Shown here piece after piece: positions 22,971 through 34,292 of a DNA stretch of 64,000 nt. Origin of the DNA: Symsagittifera roscoffensis. Its lineage: Eukaryota; Xenacoelomorpha; Acoela; Convolutidae. The notes below the pieces were generated by a model that was not told where the DNA came from, searched no databases, and saw only the letters and a program-made list of their open reading frames with translations. Made by a program: the position numbers and the translations under genes. Each line of letters starts with the position of its first letter. Within the stretch, counting starts at the first letter, position 1. Location of the stretch: assembly GCF_963678635.1 (NCBI RefSeq), contig NC_087071.1, positions 2,346,537 to 2,410,536 of the forward strand. The letters are read 5' to 3'.

Positions 22971-23330
22971 GCACCGGAGTTTCAAGGATAATAATCGATT
23001 ATATTTGATATCATGGTCAATTTCTATAAAATTCAAAATTATTCGACTATAATGGATTAAAAATGCAATGTAATCTTAATTTTTGTCAAGTCAAAAAATT
23101 CCATTTTAATCGAATCTGATCAATATCAATGGATTAACTTTTTTTGCTATGTATTCTGAAAAATTGCGTCATAAACACAGTACAATATATTAGAAACTTA
23201 TTAGCTGTTTTTGGCTTGATACACGTGACATCAGATAAAAATAGTTATAATTTGGTTCAAAAAATAGTTTTCTGGTTTTCAATTGTTTGGCTTACAATTT
23301 CTTATCATAATTTCTTCATAATATTTTGTT
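22971..23330. mobile_element. Fragment of the CCCGCA-ended element
   Basis: Begins GCACCGGAGTTTCAAGGATA and ATAATCGATTATATT, the left-end consensus. After about 60 bp it joins sequence homologous to 16,831-17,130 and 19,530-19,830 (ACTATAATGGATTAAAAATG, then the GCTGTTTTTGGCTTG and CAATTGTTTGGCT phrases). Similarity ends around 23,330, before the pyrimidine-rich module. This copy shows what lies outward of the truncated left edge of the copy inside the Tc1. Confidence 0.6.
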
Positions 23331-23465
23331 TGTCAACCATAATAAACAGTTTGAGCCCTAATTTTGAAAGTTCAAGCTGGCAATTTTCCAGCGTAGTTCT
23401 CCCAGTATGTACTTTTTGCGAGCTTTATAGATGTACTCTTTTCCTTAATTGTAATAAAATCAGAA

Positions 23466-24000
23466 ACCAAATTTGTCTGTTGATGTATGTTGATGCCTTA
23501 GTGATGTCTGTTTCAATGCAATTTTCAAATTTTATTAATAAAAATTTTCTTTTACCTGAAGACGATAACAGATCAATAGGGGTAGTAGAGAGGTTGATAC
23601 AAACACTTAAACGACGACTCGGTGTAAGGAGAATCGACAAAAACAACACGCATTTCAAATTAGCCTTGGACGTAGCGGAAATCATCAAAACAAAACGCTG
23701 AACTCCACACGGAATATTAAAAATAGCATCGTTGGAAGCTCACATGGGTAGAAAGGCAAATACACTACTTTCCAGTATAGTAACAAGTAGTTCACCGTAA
23801 AATTGGAGCTGGGAAAACGCCGAACACGCATGCTTAGATCGGAAACATTTGATACACACACCAGTTTCGGTGGTTGTTAAGCTCGATCAAGAAAAAAGTG
23901 GTCGAAGGATGAAGTCACGATAAAACGAAGAGTCCCGGAGCCTTCGTCATCCAAACTCGGACAGCCACAGAAAGTCAATAAATACAAAACACAGATGTGA
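23466..24000 (+). pseudogene. Ty3/gypsy integrase fragment, copy 1
   Basis: The in-frame stretch up to 23,701 contains FLLPEDDNRS and GVVERLIQTLKRRLGVRR. In integrases of this lineage the Glu in VER is the last catalytic residue of the D,D-35-E core. Earlier core residues (the two Asp) are absent because the unit begins inside the domain. After a TGA at 23,699 the same frame continues to about 23,880 (TPHG..., then EAHMGRK, the usual post-core linker), then stops multiply. The long open frame starting at 23,144 is a chance fusion with the upstream spacer. Confidence 0.75.
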
Positions 24001-24170
24001 AAACTAAGCGAGCTTTAGCTCTTGAGAAAGAAAAATTTAACGTACGATTTAAAAGTGTACAAGCTCAGGTAAAGCTAATCATCACGAAACGAGTAGAACA
24101 AAAAGCCAGGAAAAGAATGAAATTAGCAACACAAGTGAAAGACTTTTGAACATAAATAACAAACTATCGA

Positions 24171-24926
24171 TTGAAAAATCTTGACATATTCACCCCCACA
24201 CAGTCTGGGTACAAACAAAAAGAAATACCGAGACTAGTAAGAAATAGCGGGTTTGCTTTCGTACCTAATCCTTCAATATACGGACCATGCCGTTCGTCAC
24301 GGCTTAGCGACTACGTTGCATATAAATACGCTCAGAGAACAATACTCTGTTTGCGTTTTTAAGATATCGGAGCGCCAAACACACCACAACACCCCGTGTT
24401 CCGTGCGGACACGACGAGCCTCCCAGTAAAAGTAACCCGAAGGAACTGCAAGAGAGCTCGATCAAATGGAAGGCTAGACCAACTGGGAAATGAACCGGGC
24501 GAAAACTCCAACGAACACCAACAAGAGGATTGGTGTTCCAATCCGAGTCGACCAGTGGCAACACAAAAACAAAAATCAGACAATAAGATATCCAACTCAT
24601 CGGGCGACACTGGGTCATCTACATCAGAGAATGCTTCCTCTCCTAAAGGAATGAATAAAACGAAAACACGGGAATCTGCTAAAATCCTGGCGCCAACCAG
24701 GAAATTGGGTCCTTCCCGCCAATCAGCACTTGCCGGGGCACTTGGAAATCCGGGCCCAATTAACGCATTAGGAGACGTGCTTAAATCGCCGGTGAAACAA
24801 TTCTCTATCAAATCGGCTACCGACCGAACACCAGAGAGAAGATCAAGTCACGCATGGACTTCCGATCGAGAACCCAGACCTGAAAAGCCTAATCTCGGAG
24901 AGGGTTTTCCGCAAAAAATCCCATGA
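24171..24926 (+). pseudogene. Gypsy pol C-terminal tail, copy 1
   Basis: Two open frames in series: 24,171-24,362 (containing FVPNPSIYGP and RLSDYVAYKYAQR) and 24,396-24,926, a hydrophilic 176-codon segment rich in Ser, Pro, Arg, Lys and Asn with no fold visible. Position between integrase and LTR, and low-complexity composition, fit the C-terminal extension of a gypsy pol polyprotein. The reverse-strand frames 24,304-24,811 are shadows. In this copy the frame ends at a TGA at 24,924 where copy 2 reads AGA. Confidence 0.55.
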
Positions 24927-25123
24927 ATACAAAGCATGCGTTCAATTTCTGGAGGCCATAAAGCCAAAGTTCAAGAAGGGAGAGCAGCAAACATTGATTT
25001 GGTGTCCTATCAGACTTTCCACGGAAATATGCCACAAAACACGACAATGAAGTCCTCGTTGTAGCGACTGGTCCTAAAGGGATCTAAGACTCAAATCATT
25101 AAATAACTTGTGTTTTTCCTCCT

Positions 25124-25496
25124 AGGGGGAATGCCGTCGGACGGGATTGGCAAGGTTAGATATATATGATAGCTGTCTCCCTCAGGGTTTTTGAGGCTGT
25201 CTTTATTTGCGTTTTTTCAGTAGAGCAATGCATCGTTTTATACACAAAACTACGTAGAACAAGTCAATTAACCTTGTACGTCCAGAAAATCGTAACATCA
25301 TGTTATGATGGTTAGAACTAATTTAAAGACTTTCCGAACTATTTGTTTTCTTTGACCTCTCAATTATTCTCATTTGTAATTTAGCAATCCTCTCGGATTC
25401 GATATTGAGAGATATCATACGTTACGATATGACAATTTTATTGACGCGAACCAATTTTTTTGGTTCTATTGTTGTTCAGAGGTTGAATCCAGATTT
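25124..25496 (+). repeat. Putative gypsy LTR with polypurine tract, copy 1
   Basis: AGGGGGAA at 25,124-25,131 followed directly by TGCCGTCGGACGGGATTGG looks like a polypurine tract next to an LTR start (TG). Supporting this, 28,020-28,187 holds a separate, diverged copy of the same sequence without the pol tail. The LTR contains a perfect inverted repeat, GAACCA with TGGTTC, at about 25,448-25,466, and is interrupted at 25,172-25,247 by a 76-bp patch that the separate copy lacks. The LTR 3' end is not defined. Confidence 0.55.
25172..25247 (+). other. 76-bp patch shared with the Tc1 N-terminal region, copy 1
   Basis: From GCTGTCTCCCTCAGGG to ATCGTTTTATACACAA this matches 20,841-20,917 with one substitution and one T fewer. 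In the independent LTR fragment at 28,020 the corresponding point (after AGATATAT) has unrelated sequence, so the patch is foreign to the LTR. Same orientation on the plus strand. The second copy is at 27,213-27,288. Confidence 0.85.
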
Positions 25497-25506
25497 AAAA
25501 TCAGAA

Positions 25507-26041
25507 ACCAAATTTGTCTGTTGATGTATGTTGATGCCTTAGTGATGTCTGTTTCAATGCAATTTTCAAATTTTATTAATAAAAATTTTCTTTTACCTGA
25601 AGACGATAACAGATCAATAGGGGTAGTAGAGAGGTTGATACAAACACTTAAACGACGACTCGGTGTAAGGAGAATCGACAAAAACAACACGCATTTCAAA
25701 TTAGCCTTGGACGTAGCGGAAATCAACAAAACAAAACGCTGAACTCCACACGGAATATTAAAAATAGCATCGTTGGAAGCTCACATGGGTAGAAAGGCAA
25801 ATACACTACTTTCCAGTATAGTAACAAGTAGTTCACCGTAAAATTGGAGCTGGGAAAACGCCGAACACGCATGCTTAGATCGGAAACATTTGATACACAC
25901 ACCAGTTTCGGTGGTTGTTATGCTCGATCAAGAAAAAAGTGGTCGAAGGATGAAGTCACGATAAAACGAAGAGTCCCGGAGCCTTCGTCATCCAAACTCG
26001 GACAGCCACAGAAAGTCAATAAATACAAAACACAGATGTGA
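25507..26041 (+). pseudogene. Ty3/gypsy integrase fragment, copy 2
   Basis: Same content as copy 1: GVVERLIQTLKRRLGVRR with the last catalytic Glu, ending at a TGA at 25,740. The left part of the integrase core is missing here too, showing that the truncation predates the duplication. A short frame at 25,844-26,041 is an out-of-frame translation of the linker. Confidence 0.75.
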
Positions 26042-26211
26042 AAACTAGGCGAGCTTTAGCTCTTGAGAAAGAAAAATTTAACGTACGATTTAAAAGTGTA
26101 CAAGCTCAGGTAAAGCTAATCATCACGAAACGAGTAGAACAAAAAGCCAGGAAAAGAATGAAATTAGCAACACAAGTGAAAGACTTTTGAACATAAATAA
26201 CAAACTATCGA

Positions 26212-27105
26212 TTGAAAAATCTTGACATATTCACCCCCACACAGTCTGGGTACAAACAAAAAGAAATACCGAGACTAGTAAGAAATAGCGGGTTTGCTTT
26301 CGTACCTAATCCTTCAATATACGGACCATGCCGTTCGTCACGGCTTAGCGACTACGTTGCATATAAATACGCTCAGAGAACAATACTCTGTTTGCGTTTT
26401 TAAGATATCGGAGCGCCAAACACACCACAACACCCCGTGTTCCGTGCGGACACGACGGGCCTCCCAGTAAAAGTAACCCGAAGGAACTGCAAGAGAGCTC
26501 GATCAAATGGAAGGCTAGACCAACTGGGAAATGAACCGGGCGAAAACTCCAACGAACACCAACAAGAGGATTGGTGTTCCAATCCGAGTCGACCAGTGGC
26601 AACACAAAAACAAAAATCAGACAATAAGATATCCAACTCATCGGGCGACACTGGGTCATCTACATCAGAGAATGCTTCCTCTCCTAAAGGAATGAATAAA
26701 ACGAAAACACGGGAATCTGCTAAAATCCTGGCGCCAACCAGGAAATTGGGTCCTTCCCGCCAATCAGCACTTGCCGGGGCACTTGGAAATCCGGGCCCAA
26801 TTAACGCATTAGGAGACGTGCTTAAATCGCCGGTGAAACAATTCTCTATCAAATCGCCTACCGACCGAACACCAGAGAGAAGATCAAGTCACGCATGGAC
26901 TTCCGATCGAGAACCCAGACCTGATAAGCCTAATCTCGGAGAGGGTTTTCCGCAAAAAATCCCAAGAATACAAAGCATGCGTTCAATTTCTGGAGGCCAT
27001 AAAGCCAAAGTTCAAGAAGGGAGAGCAGCAAACATTGATTTGGTGTCCTATCAGACTTTCCACGGAAATATGCCACAAAACACGACAATGAAGTCCTCGT
27101 TGTAG
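26212..27105 (+). pseudogene. Gypsy pol C-terminal tail, copy 2
   Basis: Same as copy 1, but the second frame (26,437-27,105) is 222 codons because the TGA of copy 1 is AGA here. It adds about 46 residues, ending ...NTTMKSSL shortly before the polypurine tract at about 27,165. The extended version is more likely the ancestral one, since it runs closer to the LTR. No catalytic motif. Confidence 0.55.
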
Positions 27106-27164
27106 CGACTGGTCCTAAAGGGATCTAAGACTCAAATCATTAAATAACTTGTGTTTTTCCTCCT

Positions 27165-27537
27165 AGGGGGAATGCCGTCGGACGGGATTGGCAAGGTTAG
27201 ATATATATGATAGCTGTCTCCCTCAGGGTTTTTGAGGCTGTCTTTATTTGCGTTTTTTCAGTAGAGCAATGCATCGTTTTATACACAAAACTACGTAGAA
27301 CAAGTCAATTAACCTTGTACGTCCAGAAAATCGTAACATCATGTTATGATGGTTAGAACTAATTTAAAGACTTTCCGAACTAGTTGTTTTCTTTGACCTC
27401 TCAATTATTCTCATTTGTAATTTAGCAATCCTCTCGGATTCGATATTGAGAGATATCATACGTTACGATATGACAATTTTATTGACGCGAACCAATTTTT
27501 TGGTTCTATTGTTGTTCAGAGGTTGAATCCAGATTTA
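27165..27537 (+). repeat. Putative gypsy LTR with polypurine tract and Tc1-shared patch, copy 2
   Basis: Repeat of 25,124-25,496. Polypurine tract at 27,165-27,172, LTR start at 27,173, patch at 27,213-27,288. One T fewer in the GAACCA...TGGTTC loop. Confidence 0.55.
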
Positions 27538-28856
27538 ATCAGGTACTGCAGGTAGTAAAAAAAGTCAGGTCGTTTCAAAAGCTCAGTTTTTGTTGCCTGT
27601 TCTGAGCTTTCTTTTCTTATTAGAAAATCAAGATAGTTTTTTTTGTCGAGCGCTTCTACCTTGTAAGTTTGAGTTAATAACCGGCCCCAAAATTGCTCGC
27701 GGTACAAGATTTTTTGACAATGTAGGAGCTTTTAACTTTTTAAGAGAGCTTAAAATTTCAGTTTGAACTAGAATTTTTTGTTTGAACTCGAGTTTGAACT
27801 GAAGAATGGACCCGTATTGACAAAGTTAAGATTGAACTAATTTTTCAATGAAATTTGATTGTATCTAAACCAATTAGACACTAGTTTTGGTGTTGTTCTT
27901 TATACAGTTCAAAAAAAGTGTTTGTAATGTCAAAAAATGGAAACCCTACAAGGAAAAAAAACAGAAACCCAAATGATAAAAAGTCCACCAAATTTTTGTA
28001 CAGTTTCTTCGAATATTTTTGTCTCCCGGCCGGATTGGCAAAGTTAGATATATGTATTTATGTTTCAATACTTTGAACCAGCCATTTTACCTTGTACGAT
28101 CATGAAATTGTTACATCATGTATTTTTTGAGCTCTCAATTAATCTCATATTCTCATTTGTTATTTAGCAATTTAAGCTCTCTACCCTATTGACAGCTCTG
28201 TGGTTTCTGAATCAAAGGTTCCAAAACATGTTGTTTGAATAGGTTACACTGTTATGTCGTCTATTTTAGTATATTTGAGCAAATTTGAAACAGTTGAGGT
28301 TAAATAAATTTAAGCTGGGCCATTCACATTGTTCATAACTCTAATTGAACAAATTTGTTTGTAAATATCCTCATTGTCCGATTTTATTTTTTTATCGATG
28401 CAAATAGCACGGTTTTTCTTCACCACAAAAGCTGCTCGTCCTTTCGACTTGTGATTAAATGCCAGAGTGAAGCACAGTTTTTCCCAGTATAGTCTTTTAT
28501 CAAAGCTTTTCTTCGGGCATCTTTTAACGGCTCGAAAATTATAACGAAAATTAAAATAAGTTTTTCACCGGTTAATTTTTGGTCTTAACATGTCAAAGAT
28601 TGCGTAAGCAGTCAGTTTTGAAACGGTTTAAAAAACTTCTTGAAATCAAGCATAGGAGAACCTGTTCTAATTATCCAGACAAGAGTTTTTCTGAAAATTC
28701 GATGTTTGCAGGTCTTGAAGAGATCAAATTCTTTCAAGTGATATATATTTTTTTCAATTTTCAATGAAAAGCCCTTCCACAAAATCGAGAATGGGCCTGC
28801 ATTGACATAACTAAAAATGCAATTGATTATACAGTAAAAACTGAGTGTTTAAGCCA
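27538..28856. repeat. Diverged satellite monomer with an LTR fragment
   Basis: The GAATGGACCCGTATTGACA and CCAATTAGACACTAG phrases at about 27,803-27,895 match 28,788-28,870 loosely, so a strongly diverged satellite monomer seems to start near 27,889. Inside it, 28,020-28,187 is a fragment of the gypsy LTR seen at 25,132 (GGATTGGCAAAGTTAGATAT, then CCTTGTACG and CTCAATTA...TTTAGCAAT phrases), without the Tc1-shared patch. The minus frame 27,707-27,516 has no recognisable motif. No gene supported. Confidence 0.5.
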
Positions 28857-31800
28857 ATTAGACACTAAATTTGATGATAGCGTGCATATTCAGCTCGGAA
28901 AACTTGATTGTTTTGTCTGAAAAATGAATTTTTTTATTTTTTTTTTCAGCTTTAAAAACTTTGATTTTGAAAAAATTGAAGGTAAACATTTTAAGCGCCA
29001 AAAATCTGTTATTTTGATGACTTTTGCATATAAAACTTGTAAAAATTTTTATGCACAGGAAAATTTTGTATCATTTTCATGAAATTGTTAGGTGAGCTAT
29101 CAAATTACTAAGAAAGTTGTTCACCGCTAAAAAAGAGTTCAGGATACCCGTCTTAGATGTTTAAAATAGCAGGTTTCCGATCAACTTTTTTACCGCGATT
29201 TTGTGTAAAGAATCGAGAAAAAGATATATAGTTTTCATTATTTCCAATTCAATTATCAGCAAAAAGGGTAAAAGGATGAATTCTATTTTTTCAGTTTTTA
29301 CACTTCAGACAACATTAAAAAAATCTGTACATAATATTCATAACAACAGTTTAATTTAAAAAAAATTGTCTTCAAACGGTATTAATATGATTTGTCGATA
29401 AGTTTTATAGTACTTTTTCTAGTATTTTCTAAATATTTTTTCTAGTAAACTTTCTTATAAGGTAAAAGTTTAAAAATCAGTCGATTACAATCAATTCTTA
29501 ATAGAATCAGTGTTTTTAATACTTAAAATGATATCGATTTTACAACAGGATAATTTGTTTGCTGAATCGGTTTCTACTTTACCAATGCGTGATGCGCTCG
29601 AACTCCCGAAAATGTTATTTTGTTTTCATTATTTTGCTCTGAACTAGTCACAAAAGTGTTAGTCGATGATATACCTGGTTTTTTTCCCGTCCCTAGCTCT
29701 CCAATAAAATATTGGCCCCACATGAAAGTTTTTGTTTGGGGACAAACTGTTTTGTTTTTGAGATAGAGCGGTCAAAAAATAACATTTCATGGAACCGACC
29801 TGATATTTATTTTTTGTACAACTTACGTCTTTTTTAGCTAGTTTAGTCACCGTTAACTTAGAAATAGCGGCAATGTCAACCAAGATGATTTAAAAGACAA
29901 AAAAAACTGATTTTGAATAAAATTATTGGCTGTAATCAATGTGTTTTCTTAAGTAGAACAAAATGCGTTTAAGCCATTTAGACACTAAATTTGTTGACAG
30001 CGTCTTTATTCAGCTCAAAAAAATTGAATGTTTTGTATGAAAATTGGAATTTTTATTTAATTGTTTTCAGCTCTAAAAACTTTGATTTTTGAAAAAATTC
30101 ACGGTAAACATTTTAAGCGCCAAAAATCTGTTATTTTGATGTCATTTGCATATAAAACTTGTAAAATTTTATGCACAGGAAAATTTTGTATCATTTTCAT
30201 AAAATTGTTAGGTGAGCTATCAAATTACTAAGGAAGTTGCTCACCGCAAAAATTAGTCCAGGATACCCGTTTAAGGTGTTTTTAATTTGCACGTTTTCGA
30301 TCAACTTTTTCACCGCAGTTTTGTGAAAACAATAAATAAAAGATCTAATGGTCCTTATTTTTAATTTATTTATCAGCAAAAAAGTCTAAAAGGATAGTTT
30401 CGATACTTTTTCACTTTTACATTTTAATTAACATTTAAAAAAATCTGTACATAATATTCATAACAACCGTGTAATTAGAAAAAAAAATGTCTTTAAACGG
30501 TATAAATATGAATTGTCGATAAATTTTCTGGGTATAAGGTAAAAGTTTAAAATGCAATCGAATACAGTCATTTCGATTCTTAATAGAATCAGATTTTTCA
30601 TAAATAAAATGGTAACGATTTTACAACAGGTTAATTTGTTTGTCGAATCGATTTCTACTTTACCAATGCGTGATGCGTTCGAACTCCTGAAATTGTCATT
30701 TTTGTTTTTATAATTTTGCTCTGAACTAGTCACAAAAGTGTTAGTCGATGATATTTAGTCTGGTTTTTTCCCGACCCTAGCCCTTCAATAATATATTGGC
30801 CCCACATGAAAGTTTTTGCTTGGGGACATAAATTGTTTTACTTTTAACCTGGAGGGGTCACCACGAAAAAAGCTGAAGTCGAAATGATAATGTGTCGTCT
30901 GTTTTTGATAGAGTTTTCATGAACATTTTATGGAACCGACCTGAAATTTATTTGTTTTTATTACAACATACGCTGTTTTAGTTAATTTAGTCACCGTTAA
31001 CTTAGAAATAGCGGCAATTTTAACCAAGATGATTTTAAAAGACCAAAAAAAAACAGATTTTGAATCATATTGTTGGCTCTTTTCAATGTGTTTTCTTAAG
31101 TAGTACAAATTAAGTTTAAGCCAATTCGATACTAATTTTGATGAAGCGTCTTTATTCAGCTCGAAAAACATGATGGTTTTGTCTGAAGAATAGAATTTTT
31201 CATTTATTTTTTTCAGCATAAATATATTTGATTTCTGAAAAAGTTCTAAGTAAACATATCAAGCATTAACAATCTGCTATATTGATGTCTTTTGCAAATA
31301 AAACTTGCAAAACTTTTTAAGCACAGGAAAATGTATCATTTTCAAAAAAATTTTTAGGCGAGCTATTAAATTACTAAGAAAGCTGTTCAACGCAAAAAAT
31401 AGTTCAGGATACCCGTTTAAGGTGTTTTTAATTTGCACGTTTTTGATCAATTTTTTCACCGCAGTTTTGTGAAAACAATCAGAAAAAAAGATATAAAATT
31501 AATTTTTTCTTATTCGATTGTCAGCAAAAAAGTGTAAAAGGATGAATTATTCTTTTTCCAGTTTTCACATTTTGTCATCATCTAAAAAATCTGTACATAA
31601 TAGTCATGACAACGGTGTAATTGAAAAAAAAATGTCTTTAAACGGAAATAAATATGAATTGTCGATAAATTTTCTATGTATAAGTTTAAGGTATAAAATG
31701 CAATCGGTTACAATTCATTCTATTTTTAATTCATTTTTGTATTAATTAAAATGATATCGATTTTACAGCAGGATAATTTAATTGCTGAATCAGTTTCTAC

Positions 31801-33334
31801 ATTAGCAATGCCTGATGCGTTCGAATTTCTGAAATTGTTATATTTGTTTTATAATTTTGCACTGAGCTAATCAATAAAGTGTTAGTCGATGATAATTAAT
31901 CTGGTTTTTATCCGACCCTAGCCCTCCAGTAATCTTCTGACCCAGCATATTAGTTTTTGTTTGGGGACATAAACTGTTTTATTTTTAAGTTGGAGGGGTC
32001 ACCACGAAAAAACTGATTTCGAAAATATAATGTGTCGAGTGTTTTTGAAAGAGTTTTTATGAACGTTTTCTGGAACCAACCTGAATTTTTTTTTACAACA
32101 CACGCTTTTTTACTTAATTTAGTCACTGTTAACTTAGCAGTAGCGGCATTTTCAGCCAAGATGATTTTTAAAAACAAAAAAAATTTCGAATAAAATTGTT
32201 GGTTCTTTTCAATGTGTTTTCTTAAGTAGAACTAAATGCGTTTAAGATTAGACACTAAATTTGCTGACAGCGTCTTTATTCAGCTCAAAAAAATTGATTG
32301 TTTTGTCTGAAAAATGGAATTTTTATATATTTTTTTTCAGCTCGAAAAACTTTGATTTTTGAAAAAATTCAAGGTAAACATTTTTAGTGCCAAAAATCTG
32401 TTATTTTGATGTCTTTTGCATATAAAACTTGTAAAATTTTATGCACAGGAAAATTTTGTATCATTTTCATAAAATTGTTAGGTGAGCTATCAAATTAATA
32501 AGAAAGTTGTTCACCGCAAAAATTAGTCCAGGATACCCGTTTAAGGTGTTTTTAATTTGCACGTTTTCGATCAACTTTTTCACCGCAGTTTTGTAAAAAC
32601 AATCAGAAAAAAAAGATATAAAATTAATTTTTTCTTATTCAATTGTGAGCAAAAAATTGTAAAAGGATGAATTCTTTTTTTTCCAGTTTTTACATTTTGT
32701 CATCATCTAAAAAATCTGTACATGATATTCATAACAACGATGTAATTGAAAAAAAAAATGTCTTTGAACGGTATAAATATGAATTGTCGATAACTTTTCT
32801 AGGTATAATGTTTAAGTTTAAAATGCAATCGATTACAATCACTTCTATTTTTAACAGAATCAGTTATTTTATTAATTAAAATGATATCAATTTTACAACA
32901 GGATAAATTAATTGTTGAATCGGTTTCTACTTTACCAATGCGTGATGCGTTCGAACTTCCGAAATTGTTAAATTAGTTTTATAATTTTGCACTGAACTAG
33001 TCACTAAAGTGTTAGTCGATGATAATTATATTGGTTTTTTATCTGACCCTAGCCCTCCGATAATATATTGGCCCCTCATAAAATTTTTTGTTGGTTGACA
33101 TAAATTGTTTTATTTTTGAGCTGGAGTGGTCATCAAGAAAAAAGCTGAAGTCGGAATGATTATGTGTCGACTGTTTTTGATAGAGTTTTCATGAAAATTT
33201 TATGGAACCGACCTGAAATTTATTTATTTTTTTTTACAACATACTCTTTTTAGTTAATTTAGTCACCGTTAACTTAGAAATAGCGGCAATTTCAACCAAG
33301 ATGATTTTAAAAGACAAAAAAAAAACAGATTTTG

Positions 33335-33797
33335 TTTTGCCGTCTTTGGCGTTTTTGTTACCACCAGGCTATGTGCAAGAGATAATACACAATTTGAGTT
33401 CATTATGAACCAAGAAAGGTACCACCAGGAGTTTAATTAGTCTGTGGACAAAATTGTATACGGGAAAACTGTCTAGTACCCGATTTCAATACCCTTGCTA
33501 TCGCAAGGATTTAAACAACTAATCACTAATTCATTTGAAAAATGCTCAAATGAAAGTAAACAAAAGCTAGAAGAACTAAGCAAAATATTTCTTCGGAAAT
33601 AGATAAACCTAGCGGATCGAGAGATATATGAGAAATTATTGTGACCTATAATGAAGAATTAAAATCAAATTGTTCGAAAAACATAGTCATAATCAACTAA
33701 AATAGATTCTAATTTATTAAAATTGGGATGCTATACACTGCAGTTTACACACGTTTTATGGGCAGTCATGTTGTCGTAACCAGATGTTGCCGTAACA
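33335..33797. other. Insertion of about 463 bp in satellite monomer 4
   Basis: The monomer consensus ACAGATTTTG...ATTGTTGGCTC is split. The inserted sequence starts TTTTGCCGTCTTTGG and ends GATGTTGCCGTAACAT, with TTGCCGT near both edges (33,337 and 33,787). It replaces the short AATAAA of other monomers. No coding frame or terminal inverted repeat was seen. Confidence 0.65.
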
Positions 33798-34292
33798 TAT
33801 TGTTGGCTCTTTTCAATGTGTTTTCTTAAGCAGTACAAATTGCGTTTAATCCATTTAGACACTAAATTTGTTGACAGCGTCTTTATTCAGCTCGAAAAAA
33901 TTGATTGTTTTGTCTGAAAAATGGAATTTTTATATATTTTTTTTCAGCTCGAAAAACTTTGATTTTTGAAAAAATTCAAGGTAAACATTTTTAGTGCCAA
34001 AAATCTGTTATTTTGATGTCTTTTGCATATCAAAATTGCAATTGAAATTTTATGCACAGGAAAATTTTGTATCATTTTCATAAAATTGTTAGGTGAGCTA
34101 TCAAATTACTAAGAAAGTTGTTCACCGCAAAAAACAGTTCAGGATACCCGTTTTAGATGTTTTTAATTTGCAGGTTTTCAATCAACACTTTCACCGCAGT
34201 TTTGTGAAAACAATCAAAAAAAGATAAATTATTCATTATTTTTAATTCAATTATCAGCAAAAAAGTGAAAAAGAATGAATTCTTTTTTTTTC

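Larger units (their letters stand above)
23456..25496 (+). repeat. 2,041-bp tandem dimer of gypsy 3' end, copy 1
   Basis: From the CAGAAACCAAATTTGTCTGT string at 23,461 the sequence repeats at exactly +2,041. By eye about ten single-base differences are visible over the whole unit. Contents: integrase fragment, pol tail, putative polypurine tract and LTR start, a 77-bp patch shared with the Tc1, and LTR sequence. The unit ends in GAGGTTGAATCCAGATTTAA. The break points share AAATCAG. Confidence 0.95.
25497..27537 (+). repeat. 2,041-bp tandem dimer of gypsy 3' end, copy 2
   Basis: Second copy of 23,456-25,496. Differences seen include AAC for ATC at about 25,724, GGGCC for GAGCC at about 26,457, CGCC for CGGC at about 26,856, and AGA for TGA at 26,965. 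It ends CAGATTTAATCAGG, after which the sequence is unique. Confidence 0.95.

Noticed and set aside
23144-23460. A 185-codon plus-strand frame appearing to add an N-terminal extension to the integrase
   Set aside because: The extension lies in spacer/CCCGCA-element sequence left of the duplicated unit and is absent from the second copy; it is a chance read-through.
24304-24811. Long minus-strand frames opposite the gypsy pol tail (also 26,345-26,852)
   Set aside because: They mirror the plus-strand tail, which fits the gene order integrase-tail-LTR. No domain is recognisable on the minus strand.
32930-32960. ATGCGTGATGCGTTCGAAC in the satellite as a tRNA internal promoter
   Set aside because: TTCGAA resembles a B box only superficially; no A box at the right distance and no cloverleaf could be drawn.
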